The notes under the pieces: model-generated
Databases searched by the model: none
What the model was told of the DNA's origin: nothing
The model's input: only the letters and a program-made list of their open reading frames with translations
Shown: in pieces, positions 39,258-49,347 of the stretch
Numbering within the stretch: the stretch's first letter is position 1
Layout: every line of letters starts with the position of its first letter
From: Pyrus communis
Taxonomy: Eukaryota > Streptophyta > Magnoliopsida > Rosales > Rosaceae
Length of the DNA stretch: 64,000 nucleotides
Assembly: GCF_963583255.1 (NCBI RefSeq)
Contig: NC_084803.1
Location: 12,508,478 to 12,572,477, forward strand
Direction: 5' to 3'
Position numbers and translations under genes: made by a program

Positions 39258-39394
39258 GTCGTACAGACCACTTTAGGTGGTTCCGACTCGTAGGTGACCT
39301 GCGATTATTCGCCCAGTCTTCACGTGATCGTAGCACTTGAGCGTATTTATTTACACCCAGTCCTGTCGTACAGACCACTTTAGGTGGTTCCGAC
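39258..39394. repeat. two diverged hairpin units inside the solo LTR
   Basis: Two copies (39258-39287 and 39365-39394) of GTCG-TACAG-ACCAC-TTTAG-GTGGT-TC-CGAC. Outer arms GTCG/CGAC and inner arms ACCAC/GTGGT are both perfect inverted repeats. They are about 107 bp apart and related to the downstream 65-bp array. Confidence 0.85.
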
Positions 39395-39436
39395 TCGTGT
39401 GCAGGTATACTTATTGAGCTATTGGCTAGCCAGGAT

Positions 39437-40010
39437 TGATGAGATATGGATAAGTCGTACAGGTCACTATAAGTGACTCCGACTTATATGCTAACCATGA
39501 TTGATGAGATATGGATAAGTCGTACAAGTCACTATAGGTGACTCCGACTTATATGATAACCATGATTGATGAGATATGGATAAGTCGTACAGGTCACTAT
39601 AGGTGACTCCGACTTATATGCTAGTCAGGATTGATGAGATATGGATAAGTCGTACAGGTCACTATAGGTGACTCCGACTTATATGCTAGCCATGATTGAT
39701 GAGATATGGATAAGTCGTACAGGTCACTATAGGTGACTCCGACTTATATGCTAGTCAGGATTGATGAGATATGGATAAGTCGTACAGGTCACTATAGGTG
39801 ACTCCGACTTATATGCTAGCCATGATTGATGAGATATGGATAAGTCGTACAGGTCACTATAGGTGACTCCGACTTATATGCTAGCCATGATTGATGAGAT
39901 ATGGATAAGTCGTACATGTCACTATAGGTGACTCCGACTTATATGCTAGCCATGATTGACGAGATATGGATAAGTTGTACATGTCATTTTAGATGACTCT
40001 GACTGATATA
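39437..40010. repeat. nine tandem 65-bp hairpin units inside the solo LTR
   Basis: Units start with TGATGAGATATGG (TGACGAG in the last) at 39437, 39502, 39567, 39632, 39697, 39762, 39827, 39892 and 39957, an exact 65-bp period. Each contains outer arms TAAGTCG/CGACTTA and inner arms GTCAC/GTGAC around a TATAG loop. The linker alternates between GCCATGAT and GTCAGGAT in units 4-7, suggesting amplification partly as 130-bp dimers. The final unit is diverged. Confidence 0.95.
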
Positions 40011-40540
40011 TCACTTTGTATTGATTTAGTTCATTTGGCCTACTTATTAATGTATGGTGGAGTTGATGGCAAACCGTGGTTTTGGTCATTTCTGAGTATG
40101 GTTTGGATATATGTATATATGTTGTACTGTCTTATGGAAAACGATACGAGTTTTACAATTAGGGGCATTACTTTTAGAGAGGTAATAACTTTGGGAAGTT
40201 TGGTTTTATTGCTTACTCACACCTTCTGTTTGGTGCACTCCAGGTTTTAGCTGCTGAGTTTCTATCGACAAGAATTTGTGGCGAATCTTAGTATTGATGG
40301 ATAATTCTGAGGGTATGATTCTTACCCGCACTACTGTACCTTACCTATGCTCTGACATCGGGTGTGATATGGGTTCGCTCCCACTCGTAACGCACTCTGG
40401 TACTTAGACACTTTTAGATTCAAATTTATTCACTTTTTATACACTATCACATTTTATGGTTTCGTCACATTCCAGGTGTCGGCCAGCACAGCTCGATTCA
40501 GGGTCCAAGTGGACTTTCTGGGTTGGGGTGTGTCAAACAT

Positions 40541-42611
40541 TATCTTTCTATTAATTATTATTTCAATATTAAATTAAATGAGGTTAGTGTCTTTTGCGCA
40601 TATATACGTGGCATTTTGTTAGAGTTAATTGGGGACACTGCAAAAAGAGCAAAAGCTCGTGATTGGTTTATTGCTACGCAGTATATCACGTGGCGTGATA
40701 CGATAAGTGGAGTAGGGTTTAACGGGTAGTCGTGCAATTCATTGTTTGGGCTCGAGTTAATCGGGTTGTCGGGTTGGAAAGGAAATATGAATATAACCTA
40801 ATAAGTCAAGTCAATTCAGGTTAACTTGGGTTGATTTTGGGTTGTATTATTTGTAGGGTTGTTATCATTATCAGATCCTTATGTCGTTAGTATTCGAGTT
40901 TGAGCTCCTCATTCGTTCATTGACACAATTGCATTCTTGAGTATTTCACATTGTAAAAGTTTTGAGATTGTTTGTTTACTCAAATACAGAGAGCAGTGGA
41001 CATAAATTTGCTATCACGTGTTTTTAAGATATTTTTTTTTATAGTGTGACGTTATATTGATAAGACACCAAAACATATCAATTAAATGTTAACGATGTAT
41101 CAACCGCATATACACAATGTTAATCTTGAATAATTTTCTGTTCAGGTAAATTAGAAAGGAGTGAATGAGCATTAGAGAGGAGATGAAGGAGGTTTTATGA
41201 AGGGGAGTGGAAATAGTTTGTCCGAGTAAATATATAACAAAAAAAATGTGAGGTATGACTTTATTTTATGGATTGTGAGGCATGGCTTTAAGTTTTTATA
41301 AATCACAATGAGATTTTCGAGCTGTACAGACGAAGAAAATTTAGTCAGGCAATATAAATGTTGGACTTATTTGAAAGTTGCTTTTAAAATAAGCATTTTG
41401 ACAAAATTACTTTTGATTTCTAAAAGCATTAGAATTCACTTTTATAAAAAAAAAACACTTTCAGTCTTGATATTTTGGAGAAAGTAATGTTGATAGGTGT
41501 TTCAATATTGGAGTGAGTCAATTAAAATTTTGAGAGTGCAAGTGGCTCTTTACCACAGTAGTTGAGATGAATGTTGTTTTTGCATTACGGCTCGAGTTTG
41601 AACTCTGTCGACTCCCTAATCTAACATCTAATGTAACAAATCCATCGTTTGATAAAAAAAATTATAATTTTTCATTGTGTCCAAAACATGGAAAGCACAT
41701 TATGTGTCACCAAGGTGTATATTAACCCTTGGTCTCCAAATAAAAAGAGATACTAAACTTATATAATTCTACAACTAAATTACATTAATCGTCTTTGTAT
41801 TTTATCTTAATTTTGACGTTCGTTGTTTCATTTTCATCCTTATAATTTCATTATTTCTGCAAAGACCATAACTTTTACAACTCTAATTTTTTAGGAGTAA
41901 AGAAGGGGGAAGGAGAAATCGAAATAAAGACAGCAAGTAAAGATGAATGCTTTTATCAAACTAAGCTACAAGTTCCTTGCCCCCAACTAGATTTTTCAAA
42001 AAAATGAAAATGTGGACAAAAAATGAATGAAAATATCAACTTATTTGAAGTGAAAACAAAACTATAAATTTAAGGACAAAATTATAATAGAAAAAACTAT
42101 AGGGACAAAAATGAAATCCAAATAATCACAGGGACTATTAGTGAAATTGACCATTTATATATACAAGGAAGCAGCCATTAGCCCTTTCCCTTCGTCTCCA
42201 TCGATCGATTAAACCACCGCCCAATCTCACAAAGCCCTCTTCGACCAACACAGAAAGCTCAGAAACCCTTCCGCTGGCAATAAGGTTAGCATTCGATTCT
42301 CTCCCTCGGCTATTTTATTTTTCCCAATTCAGTTGTTCTTATTTTTCTCCTGTTCGAAGGTTAGGGTTTTTCATAATTCCTGTTCCAATCGCGTTCTCAG
42401 AGTAAATTAATCTTAAATTATTGCTTGCTTGATTAATATTTTATTGTTAATTTGAATAATATGAGTTCAATCTGATTGGGCATTGATTAGAATCTATGAA
42501 TTCGATTGCTTTGTTTATTTTTTGTATTTCGAAGGTTTTTATTTTTTTATTTATTCTGGTATTTGTTCGATTGGAACAGTTTGGGATTGGAAGAAGAGGA
42601 GATTTGTCGCC
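40541..42611. other. intergenic DNA and SKIP promoter/5' UTR
   Basis: 40541 to about 42170 is AT-rich with no gene. The segment from about 42180 looks like the SKIP leader: CT-rich, ending with a splice donor TAAG|GTTAGC at 42284/42285. The matching acceptor GGAACAG is at 42573-42579, giving a 295-bp intron (42285-42579) in the 5' untranslated region, 32 bp upstream of the ATG. Confidence 0.6.
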
Positions 42612-44441
42612 ATGACGTCTCTGAAGGAGCTGATTCCGCCGCCAACGGCATCCACAACGACATACTATGACCACTCGAGCGATCCGTGGTTCCGGCAGCG
42701 GTTCAGTTCTTCCGAGGCGGAAAGATCTGCTGCTGTCGTTAAACCTAATCCTGTGCCTCAGTACTTGAAGCGCCAAGGCTTTGTTCCTAGGAAGGTGGAG
42801 GACTTCGGGGAAGGTGGCGCTTTCCCGGAGATTCACATAGCTCAGTACCCTCTTGGCATGGGCCGGGACAAGGTGTCGAAACCTGGGACAAAAATTCTTC
42901 CGGTTTCAGTTGATGCCAATGGGGAGATTGCGTATGATGCCATTGTTAAACAGAATGAGAACTCGAGAAAGATTGTGTATTCTCAACATAAGGATATTGT
43001 GCCGAAAATTTTGAAGGATGCGGAAGAGGAGATGGAAGAGGACGAGGATGAGGAGGAGCAGAAGGTGATTGAAGAAACGACGGCAGAAACAAAGGCTGCA
43101 CTTGAGAAGATTGTGAATGTGAGATTGAGCGCTGCACAGCCGAAAAATGTGGCCAAGCAGTCGTCAGAATCGCAATATATCAAGTATAAACCGTCTCAGA
43201 AATCAGAGGCATTTAATTCTGGTGCCAAGGAGAGGATTATCAGGATGATGGAGATGCCTGTGGATCCACTTGAGCCTCCTAAGTTCAAGCATAAGCGTGT
43301 ACCAAGGGCTTCTGGATCCCCACCTGTGCCGGTCATGCATTCCCCTCCTCGGCCGGTGACTGTGAAAGACCAACAGGATTGGAAAATTCCACCTTGCATT
43401 TCAAACTGGAAGAACCCGAAGGGGTATACAATTCCATTGGACAAACGTCTTGCAGCTGATGGGAGAGGCCTTCAAGATGTTCAGATCAATGATAATTTTG
43501 CAAAGCTCTCTGAGTCTTTGTATGTAGCGGAGCAGAAGGCTAGAGAGGCAGTTGCTATGAGATCTAAAGTTCAGAAGGAAATGTTGATGAAGGAGAAGGA
43601 AAAGAAAGAGCAGGAGTTGAGGGCATTAGCACAGAAAGCTCGTTCCGAGAGAACAGGTGCTGCACCCCCTGCGGCCGTTCCAATGGCTTCTGACAGAACA
43701 GCCATGGATACTGATATTAGAGGGGATTATGAGCGTCCAACAAGGGAAAAGGAAACTGATTATCCAAAGGAGACAAGGGAGGAAAGAGAAGAAAAGATGC
43801 GGCGGGAGAAAATTCGCGAGGAGCGGCGCAAAGAGAGGGAAAGGGAGAGAAGGTTGGAGGCCAAAGATGTAGCAATGGGGAAGAAAAGTAAAATTACGAG
43901 AGATAGAGATCGTGATATTAGTGAGAAAGTTGCCCTTGGCATGGCTTCTGCGGGAGCAGGCAAAGGGGGAGAGGTTATGTATGATCAGAGGCTATTCAAC
44001 CAGGAGAAAGGAATGGACTCAGGGTTTGCCACTGATGACCAGTACAATGTTTATGACAAGGGCTTGTTTACTGCTCAGCCGACACTCTCAACTCTATACA
44101 GGCCTAAGAAGGATGTTGATGGTGAAATGTATGGTGGCGCTGATGAGCAGTTGGATAAGATTATGAAGACTGATCGCTTCAAACCCGACAGAGGATTTGG
44201 AGGAGCTGCTGAGAGGGCAGGGCCAAGAGATAGACCGGTCGAGTTTGAGAAGGATGCTGTTGAAGAAGCCGATCCATTTGGTCTTGACCAGTTCTTGACA
44301 GAGGTGAAGAAGGGCGGCAAGAAAGCCCTCGATAAGGTTGGAACAGGAGGGACAATGAGAGCAAGTGCCGGGTCTTCCATGAGAGATGGCTATGAAGGCG
44401 GCTCCAGCAGGTCTCGTATTGGCTTCGAAAGGGGTCGCTAA
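42612..44441 (+). CDS. SKIP: SNW/SKI-interacting protein SKIP, single coding exon, 609 aa
   Basis: SKIP (SNW1, yeast Prp45) is a nuclear spliceosome component; in Arabidopsis it also supports splicing of clock genes and works with the Paf1 complex at FLC. The protein starts MTSLKELIPPP, and the ATG at 42612 is preferred because the longer open frame upstream runs through the untranslated-region intron. The SNW domain covers about residues 170-340 with the S264-N265-W266-K-N-P signature and YTIPLDKRLAADGRG. An acidic run (EEEMEEDEDEEEQ) lies near 138-150, and a charged E/R/K helix (REEREEKMRREKIREERRK) around 390-415. The C-terminus has MYDQRLFNQEKGMDSGF, conserved in the family, and a Gly/Ser/Arg tail. 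Length matches Arabidopsis SKIP (about 613). A coding sequence without introns is normal for this gene. Confidence 0.97.
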   Translation: MTSLKELIPPPTASTTTYYDHSSDPWFRQRFSSSEAERSAAVVKPNPVPQYLKRQGFVPRKVEDFGEGGAFPEIHIAQYPLGMGRDKVSKPGTKILPVSVDANGEIAYDAIVKQNENSRKIVYSQHKDIVPKILKDAEEEMEEDEDEEEQKVIEETTAETKAALEKIVNVRLSAAQPKNVAKQSSESQYIKYKPSQKSEAFNSGAKERIIRMMEMPVDPLEPPKFKHKRVPRASGSPPVPVMHSPPRPVTVKDQQDWKIPPCISNWKNPKGYTIPLDKRLAADGRGLQDVQINDNFAKLSESLYVAEQKAREAVAMRSKVQKEMLMKEKEKKEQELRALAQKARSERTGAAPPAAVPMASDRTAMDTDIRGDYERPTREKETDYPKETREEREEKMRREKIREERRKERERERRLEAKDVAMGKKSKITRDRDRDISEKVALGMASAGAGKGGEVMYDQRLFNQEKGMDSGFATDDQYNVYDKGLFTAQPTLSTLYRPKKDVDGEMYGGADEQLDKIMKTDRFKPDRGFGGAAERAGPRDRPVEFEKDAVEEADPFGLDQFLTEVKKGGKKALDKVGTGGTMRASAGSSMRDGYEGGSSRSRIGFERGR

Positions 44442-45322
44442 GCTGTTCTGAACTGCAATTTTCAAAGTTGATTTGTATTAACTCTTTGAAGTTACATATC
44501 TATTTCGGTTTTGTGGATTGCCTATGATTTTGGCACTTCAGTTCTCGACAGAATTTGACTGCCTAAGATTGTGACGAAAAACGTCGAACTTGTATTTGTG
44601 TGATGTCGTTTTATCATCCCTACGTATGTTTCTTTGTGTTCGCCAGTGCATGATTGGCATAAGAAATTGTGATATATGCGTTGCTCATGCGACTGATGCA
44701 AAATTTCCTGCGATCTCTGCTGTGCGATCGGCAATTTGTGTTGGAGGAACAACAAAACATTGCGAGTACTCAATGGCGACTGCGGCAACGTACGCAACTG
44801 ACTGCAACGTAACGTACGATTGTGCACCATTTTATAGATCAACAACGAAATGGGAATGTGGAGGTTGATGGAGAAGTAAAACTGTTATTAAAGCTGCAAG
44901 TTAAAAAGCACCTTCTTGCTTGGCATCCAAAAATGATGTATTACACGCCTAAACTCGGTACGAGGAGATGGAAAAGAGTAAGAGGGTTGTTTAAATAACA
45001 CAAAACAACTTCAGTAAACAACACGAAAAGATCGTTTTAATTATTTTCCAGGTGAGTTCTTGAGCCATCCATGGTTTAGCAATTTATCTCTATTCATTTG
45101 AAATTCAGCACTCTGGCACTCCGGAAGCGGCCTCCAAAACCACAGTTTGCCTGCGAACAACATCCATGAGAAGAATATTACAAATAAAAGTTCATTTTAA
45201 GGAGGCACAACTAGAATAACTGGGCTAGCATAAATAGTCGAGAAAGAATACCTACATCGCGGTTTTGTACATTGAGTGCTTCATGATAATTATGTTGAGA
45301 GAGCTGAAGCCATAAAAACTTT
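44442..45322. other. convergent spacer SKIP / SDS22
   Basis: 881 bp between two stop codons of tail-to-tail genes; should contain both 3' untranslated regions. Open frames here (for example 44590-44868) are short and unrelated to known proteins. Nothing else seen. Confidence 0.6.
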
Positions 45323-47368
45323 TTAAGAAAATACATGAGAATCAATTTGCTCTATGTTTGGGAAGATTTGTCTCAAGGCAGTAGCATAGTTTGGAGACTT
45401 TGCCTGAAATGGGAGATGAAAGACCAAATATAACTAATCTTAAAGTGTATGAAAGACATTTGGCGACACACATAAAATATCGTATCAACACAAGAAGGAA
45501 GATGTAGAACCAATCACATATATATGTATGTCGTTAACAGGAAAAGTGCTCGTCAGGCTTCTTCGTTACTAGAAAGTAAGAGCTCTTGTCAATCATTTAC
45601 CATACACCAGTTCATAGACACCTAGTATGGTTTGCCTTCATGATACTACTGCACATGAAACCCTAGAAGATATAAACATGTATATATATTATAGCTAATT
45701 TAGCCTACAGGATTTTCCCTTTTTCTCCACCCAGACATTGCACTCTCAATGAACATGTGCGTTTCGCCACTACACTTAAAGCATGAGACTTGCATGAACT
45801 CTAGCATACCGCTTAGCATTTATGAACACACTACTTTTGAACTTCCTTAAACAAATCTAAGCATGTTGAAAGAATACGATAGTAAAACTTATATACCACG
45901 TCTGCAAGTTACAGATAAACATACACATGGGTTATTTTCGAGATAGATTGTAGTGAGCTTCTCTCTAGAACCAGCAACAACCTCGGCAAAGCCTTCAACT
46001 GTCTCTATGCTGTTGTCATTAAGCCATAGATCTTCTAACCTATAACACAAGATTCCCATTAAAGGGTAGAAAAGACAAGACAAAACAACATCAAACGAAT
46101 AGCAACAAAGGGGTCCAAACATACACTGTAAGGTTTTCAATACTCTCCACTGATGTTAGCTTATTATTCGATACATCCAAGACACGTAGGTTGACTAACA
46201 TTGAGAGGCCTTCCATTTTCGAAATACCATTATGGCTTAAGTACAACTCCTCTAGAGCAACACACTCCTGCAGAAGGTGGAGCGATAGAAAGTTTCAATA
46301 TTTATACAACAAATGCACTTGAGATTTCTGCCTCAAACAAATCACGGTAAACCAATCATTTACCTCAAATCCCGTCATTGAAGTTAACCGATTGCTCTGC
46401 AAGCTCAGCTTCTTGATGCATTTCAACCCACACAAATTCACCACCTTAATCCGATTCCGCCCCAGCCACAGCTCCTGCAACTTTGTCATGTTCTGCAAAC
46501 TCTCCATCACCTGATTCCGCATTTCATCGTACAATCATACCAAATCAGATGCTAGTTTTGCTACATTATCAATAATTTCCACGTACATAATCTCAAATGC
46601 TCAAGAGAACTAACCCGCAATCGATTCGAACCGAGCTCGAGAATCAGAAGCTCATGGAGGTGCTCAATTTCTTCAATCTTGGTAACTTCATTTTTCGACA
46701 CGTAGAGCTCCTTGAGGGTACTGGTGACCTTGGACAATCCATGTAACGACGTAATCTCGTTGAAAGAAAAGTCGAAAACCAGAAGCTTCGTGAATATGCT
46801 AACATCTGGTATTTTCCCCAACTTATTATCCCTCAGCACCAACTCCTGCATTCCTCAAAACTGTTAATTTTCCCGGGAACCAAACAGACCGCCAAGGAAA
46901 TCACATTTAATTTTATTTTCCCGGGAACCAAACAAACCACCGAGATAATCACATTTTAATTTATTTTCCTGGGGAACCAAACAAAACCGCCACGAAAATC
47001 ACATTTAATTATTTTCCCGGGAACCAGACAAACCGCCAAGTAAATCACGTTTTAATTTTATTTACCTCGAGACCGGAGAGGGCGTCCGAGCCGGAGATCG
47101 GTTCGACGGCGGCGTCATCGATGAGGTTCTGACGGAGTGAGAGCTTTTTGAGGTTGGAGAGGTTCGCAATCCGAGTGTCCAAGCTGGTGAGGCGGTTCGC
47201 CGTTAGGTCTAACTCAGTTAGACTCGGCGGTAACTCGACCGAGTCGAGGTCATGGAGCTGGAAGCTGGTGAGGTCGAGGACCGTCGAGGAAGAATCATCC
47301 TCCGCCGTCTGATCGTCGTGCTCTTTGGGATTCGGATCCGGCGGTGGCGCTAAAGTCTGGTCGGCCAT
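45323..47368 (-). CDS. SDS22: protein phosphatase 1 regulatory subunit SDS22-like LRR protein, 6 exons, 339 aa
   Basis: SDS22 (PPP1R7, inhibitor-3 partner) is a conserved leucine-rich-repeat protein that binds and regulates the catalytic subunit of PP1. Exons on the minus strand, 5' to 3': 47066-47368, 46615-46845, 46364-46510, 46125-46267, 45925-46039, 45323-45403; phases are consistent, with donors GTAAAT, GTTAGT, GTAAAT, GTATGT and GTATGT. After an acidic N-terminus (MADQTLAPPPDPN), 22-residue SDS22-type LRRs run in tandem: LTELDLTANRL, LKKLSLRQNLI, LVLRDNKLG, LKELYVSKNEV, LQELWLGRNRIKVV, IKKLSLQSNRLTSM, LEELYLSHNGI. The C-terminal LRR cap includes LTTIYLENNPC and ALRQIFPNIEQID. Length agrees with family members. 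Intron 1 is filled by a 48-bp tandem repeat (listed). Confidence 0.95.
46867..47060. repeat. four 48-bp tandem repeats filling SDS22 intron 1
   Basis: Copies of a unit with TTCCCGGGAACCAAACA and GCCAAG-AAATCACATTTAAT begin at about 46867, 46915, 46963 and 47011. In three of them the core TTCCCGGGAA is a perfect 10-bp palindrome; in the third it has become TTCCTGGGGAA. They span essentially all of the 220-bp intron 1 (46846-47065), between the initiator exon and exon 2. Confidence 0.9.
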
Positions 47369-49347
47369 TGAAGTGAACGGTATTCGCTAGGTTGCGTTTT
47401 GAGCTTTGTTTTTTGTTGGTTTTTGTTTCGGGTGGCGCTCCGCTCCGCACACCATTTTTACCATTTAATTTCAGACCTTTAATCCTCTTTAATTATTAAA
47501 ATCATTTTAACGAAAAAGCATAATTTTATATTAAAAAACCAATTCTGGTATTATTCACTTTATCTTTTATTTTGTCCTTATCATTAAAATTCAAAATTTT
47601 CAAGTTTTTTTCATTAGTTTTCCTTTAATTATTTGATTGGACGGTAAAAAAATTTAAGAGAAAATATTACAAAGGTATTTTATGATAAAATTTCACACAT
47701 GCCGAATTGTATAAGTGGTAATTAACACGTTGGATATAGATTGATGTTGTTGGAAGTTGAGATTTAGCCCGTCTCTTTAATAATTTAACATGGTATTAGT
47801 TCCAGGCTCGTAATTCCATGTGATGGGGTCCTTTTGGGCGCATGGTGGGTCGTTTGGTCCCACGTGTAGAGTGAGTCTTCTTAACTCCATGTAGTTGCTG
47901 ATGTATAAATTTTTTTACATGTAACTCACTCATTGGGTCTACCGTGAAGAAGTGTGTTAACAAATACCACATCGGTAGATTAAGAAAGAAAATAAGAGTT
48001 CAAATATTCTTATCCTACTCAGCTATCAAAAATCTTTTCTAATAAAACTTCACACCAATCAAATATGTATACTGTGCAACAATAATTAACAAGTTGAAGA
48101 CAAATTCATACGATTGGTTGAACATATTTGTTTTCTTTTTCTTTTCTCGAATGATGTTTTCACCTTTTTAACATCTTCAACGTTCTGTCGAGGAGTGTCT
48201 CTCAAGTGCTTATTGGTTGTTGAAGTGGATATCTTCAATCCTACACATAAAATGGTGGAACTCGTTGGAGGCATAAATTTTTAAGTTTTATTTAATTAAA
48301 AATCAGATTATAGAAATTCAGATTAGCGAAAATTCAAGTTAGATACAAACTTATGAAAGTTAAGATGCTCAAAGTAGACAAGTTAATACACATACACATA
48401 CACCTCATCAAGATTTCAAACATCGCTAGGCGCTAGTTGGGTGGCGGGAAGGGGCCCAACGCCTAGGCGGTCTAGATGGATTTATGTAAATTTATTATAT
48501 ATCCTGTAAATAAGTACATATTTACATCTAAAAAAAAAACTATACTTGTATGAATATTAAAATAATGATAAAATGCAAATTAGGTACACCATTTCCATGA
48601 GTATTGGATGAACTTGTAGAAAATCCATCATTTGCAAATTAGGTACACTATTTCTATAAGTATACCACTATGAAACCAAAAAAGAAAAAAGCACACAATT
48701 AATAAAAAATATAAAAAAAAACCGACTAGGGCCACCTAGCTTCCAGCCGATTTTTCCAAACGTCTTGCCCAAAATCGGGACGAGACTTTTTAAAACAGTG
48801 CACCTCATGAAGCTTTTTTTGCATTTTCACAAAATTCTCTCATGTTTGCAACATATCACAAACAACCCTCTATGGTTTTAAAATCATTTCACAAAAACCA
48901 ATACCGGTGGGATTTCATTAATTTTATGTGGACATCATCATAAAATAATTTTAAAATAGCAAAATTACCCTTCTATAGCTATTTTTATAGTAAAAATAAT
49001 AACGTCTTCTTATCAACATGTACGAAATAAATAATTCGGATCTGAATTATCCACTTCTCCTTAAAATACAATATACAATATACAACCCACAATCCAATTC
49101 AAATCAAATACGTGAAATAACTAACAAATTCTTTATTCTTGACCGTTGCAAGATTATCCGCTTTTGCTTTATTTCGTTTTGGGACGTAATTTTGAAATCA
49201 AAGAAAAAGAGAAGGAAAAAAAATAAATAAAACGGAAGGCAATGTCGCCTAACGCGTGATTTGAAATCGGGAGATCACACGTGCCGCCCTGTTTTGAACC
49301 CAAAGCCAAAACCCCTCTCTCCCCTCTCCGAATCAGAACCAGCAGCC
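47369..49347. promoter_or_regulatory. divergent spacer between SDS22 and HBT
   Basis: About 2 kb containing the promoters of both genes, facing outward. The central part is repeat-derived: a retroelement-like remnant near 47700-47990 (with GTATTAGTTCCAGGCTCG and ACCACATCGGTAG words typical of plant LTR debris) and the hAT-type element at 48409-48800. The HBT-proximal side has CACACGTGCCGCC near 49276, a G-box-like site just upstream of its ATG. No additional gene. Confidence 0.5.
48409..48800. mobile_element. hAT-type non-autonomous element with CTAGGCG clusters (copy 2)
   Basis: Flanked by a perfect 8-bp duplication CACCTCAT (48401-48408 and 48801-48808). The ends CAAGATTTCAAA and CACTGTTTTAAA (reverse complement of the right end) match at 8 of 12. 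Internally it starts CGCTAGGCGCTAG and has GCCTAGGCGGTCTAG, like copy 1 at 2324-2880, followed by an AT-rich interior. At 392 bp it is shorter than copy 1 but has a better preserved target duplication. Non-coding. Confidence 0.75.

Larger units (their letters stand above)
37072..40535. mobile_element. solo LTR, 3,464 bp, of a long-LTR retrotransposon
   Basis: It begins TGTAACAACCCG and ends GTGTGTCA, giving canonical TG...CA termini, and is flanked by a perfect 5-bp duplication AACAT at 37067-37071 and 40536-40540. No primer site, coding region or second LTR occurs inside, so the simplest reading is a solo LTR left by LTR-LTR recombination. LTRs over 3 kb starting TGTAACA are typical of Ty3/gypsy chromovirus (Del/Tekay-like) elements; that assignment is inference. 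The interior holds a 27-base A run (37382-37408) and an array of 65-bp hairpin units (39437-40010). It lies in the STT3A-SKIP spacer with no gene interrupted. Confidence 0.85.

Noticed and set aside
39437..40010. Regular direct repeats resembling a CRISPR array
   Set aside because: Units are contiguous 65-bp tandem repeats without unique spacers, inside a plant LTR; this is a minisatellite.
42483..42611. N-terminal extension of SKIP
   Set aside because: This part falls within the 5' UTR intron (donor 42285, acceptor 42579) and has no counterpart in the family; the start at 42612 is used.
47700..47830. tRNA-like text (CCGAATTGTATAAGTGGT...TTCCAGGCTCG)
   Set aside because: I could not form an acceptor stem and anticodon arm at correct spacing; it matches the style of common LTR debris.
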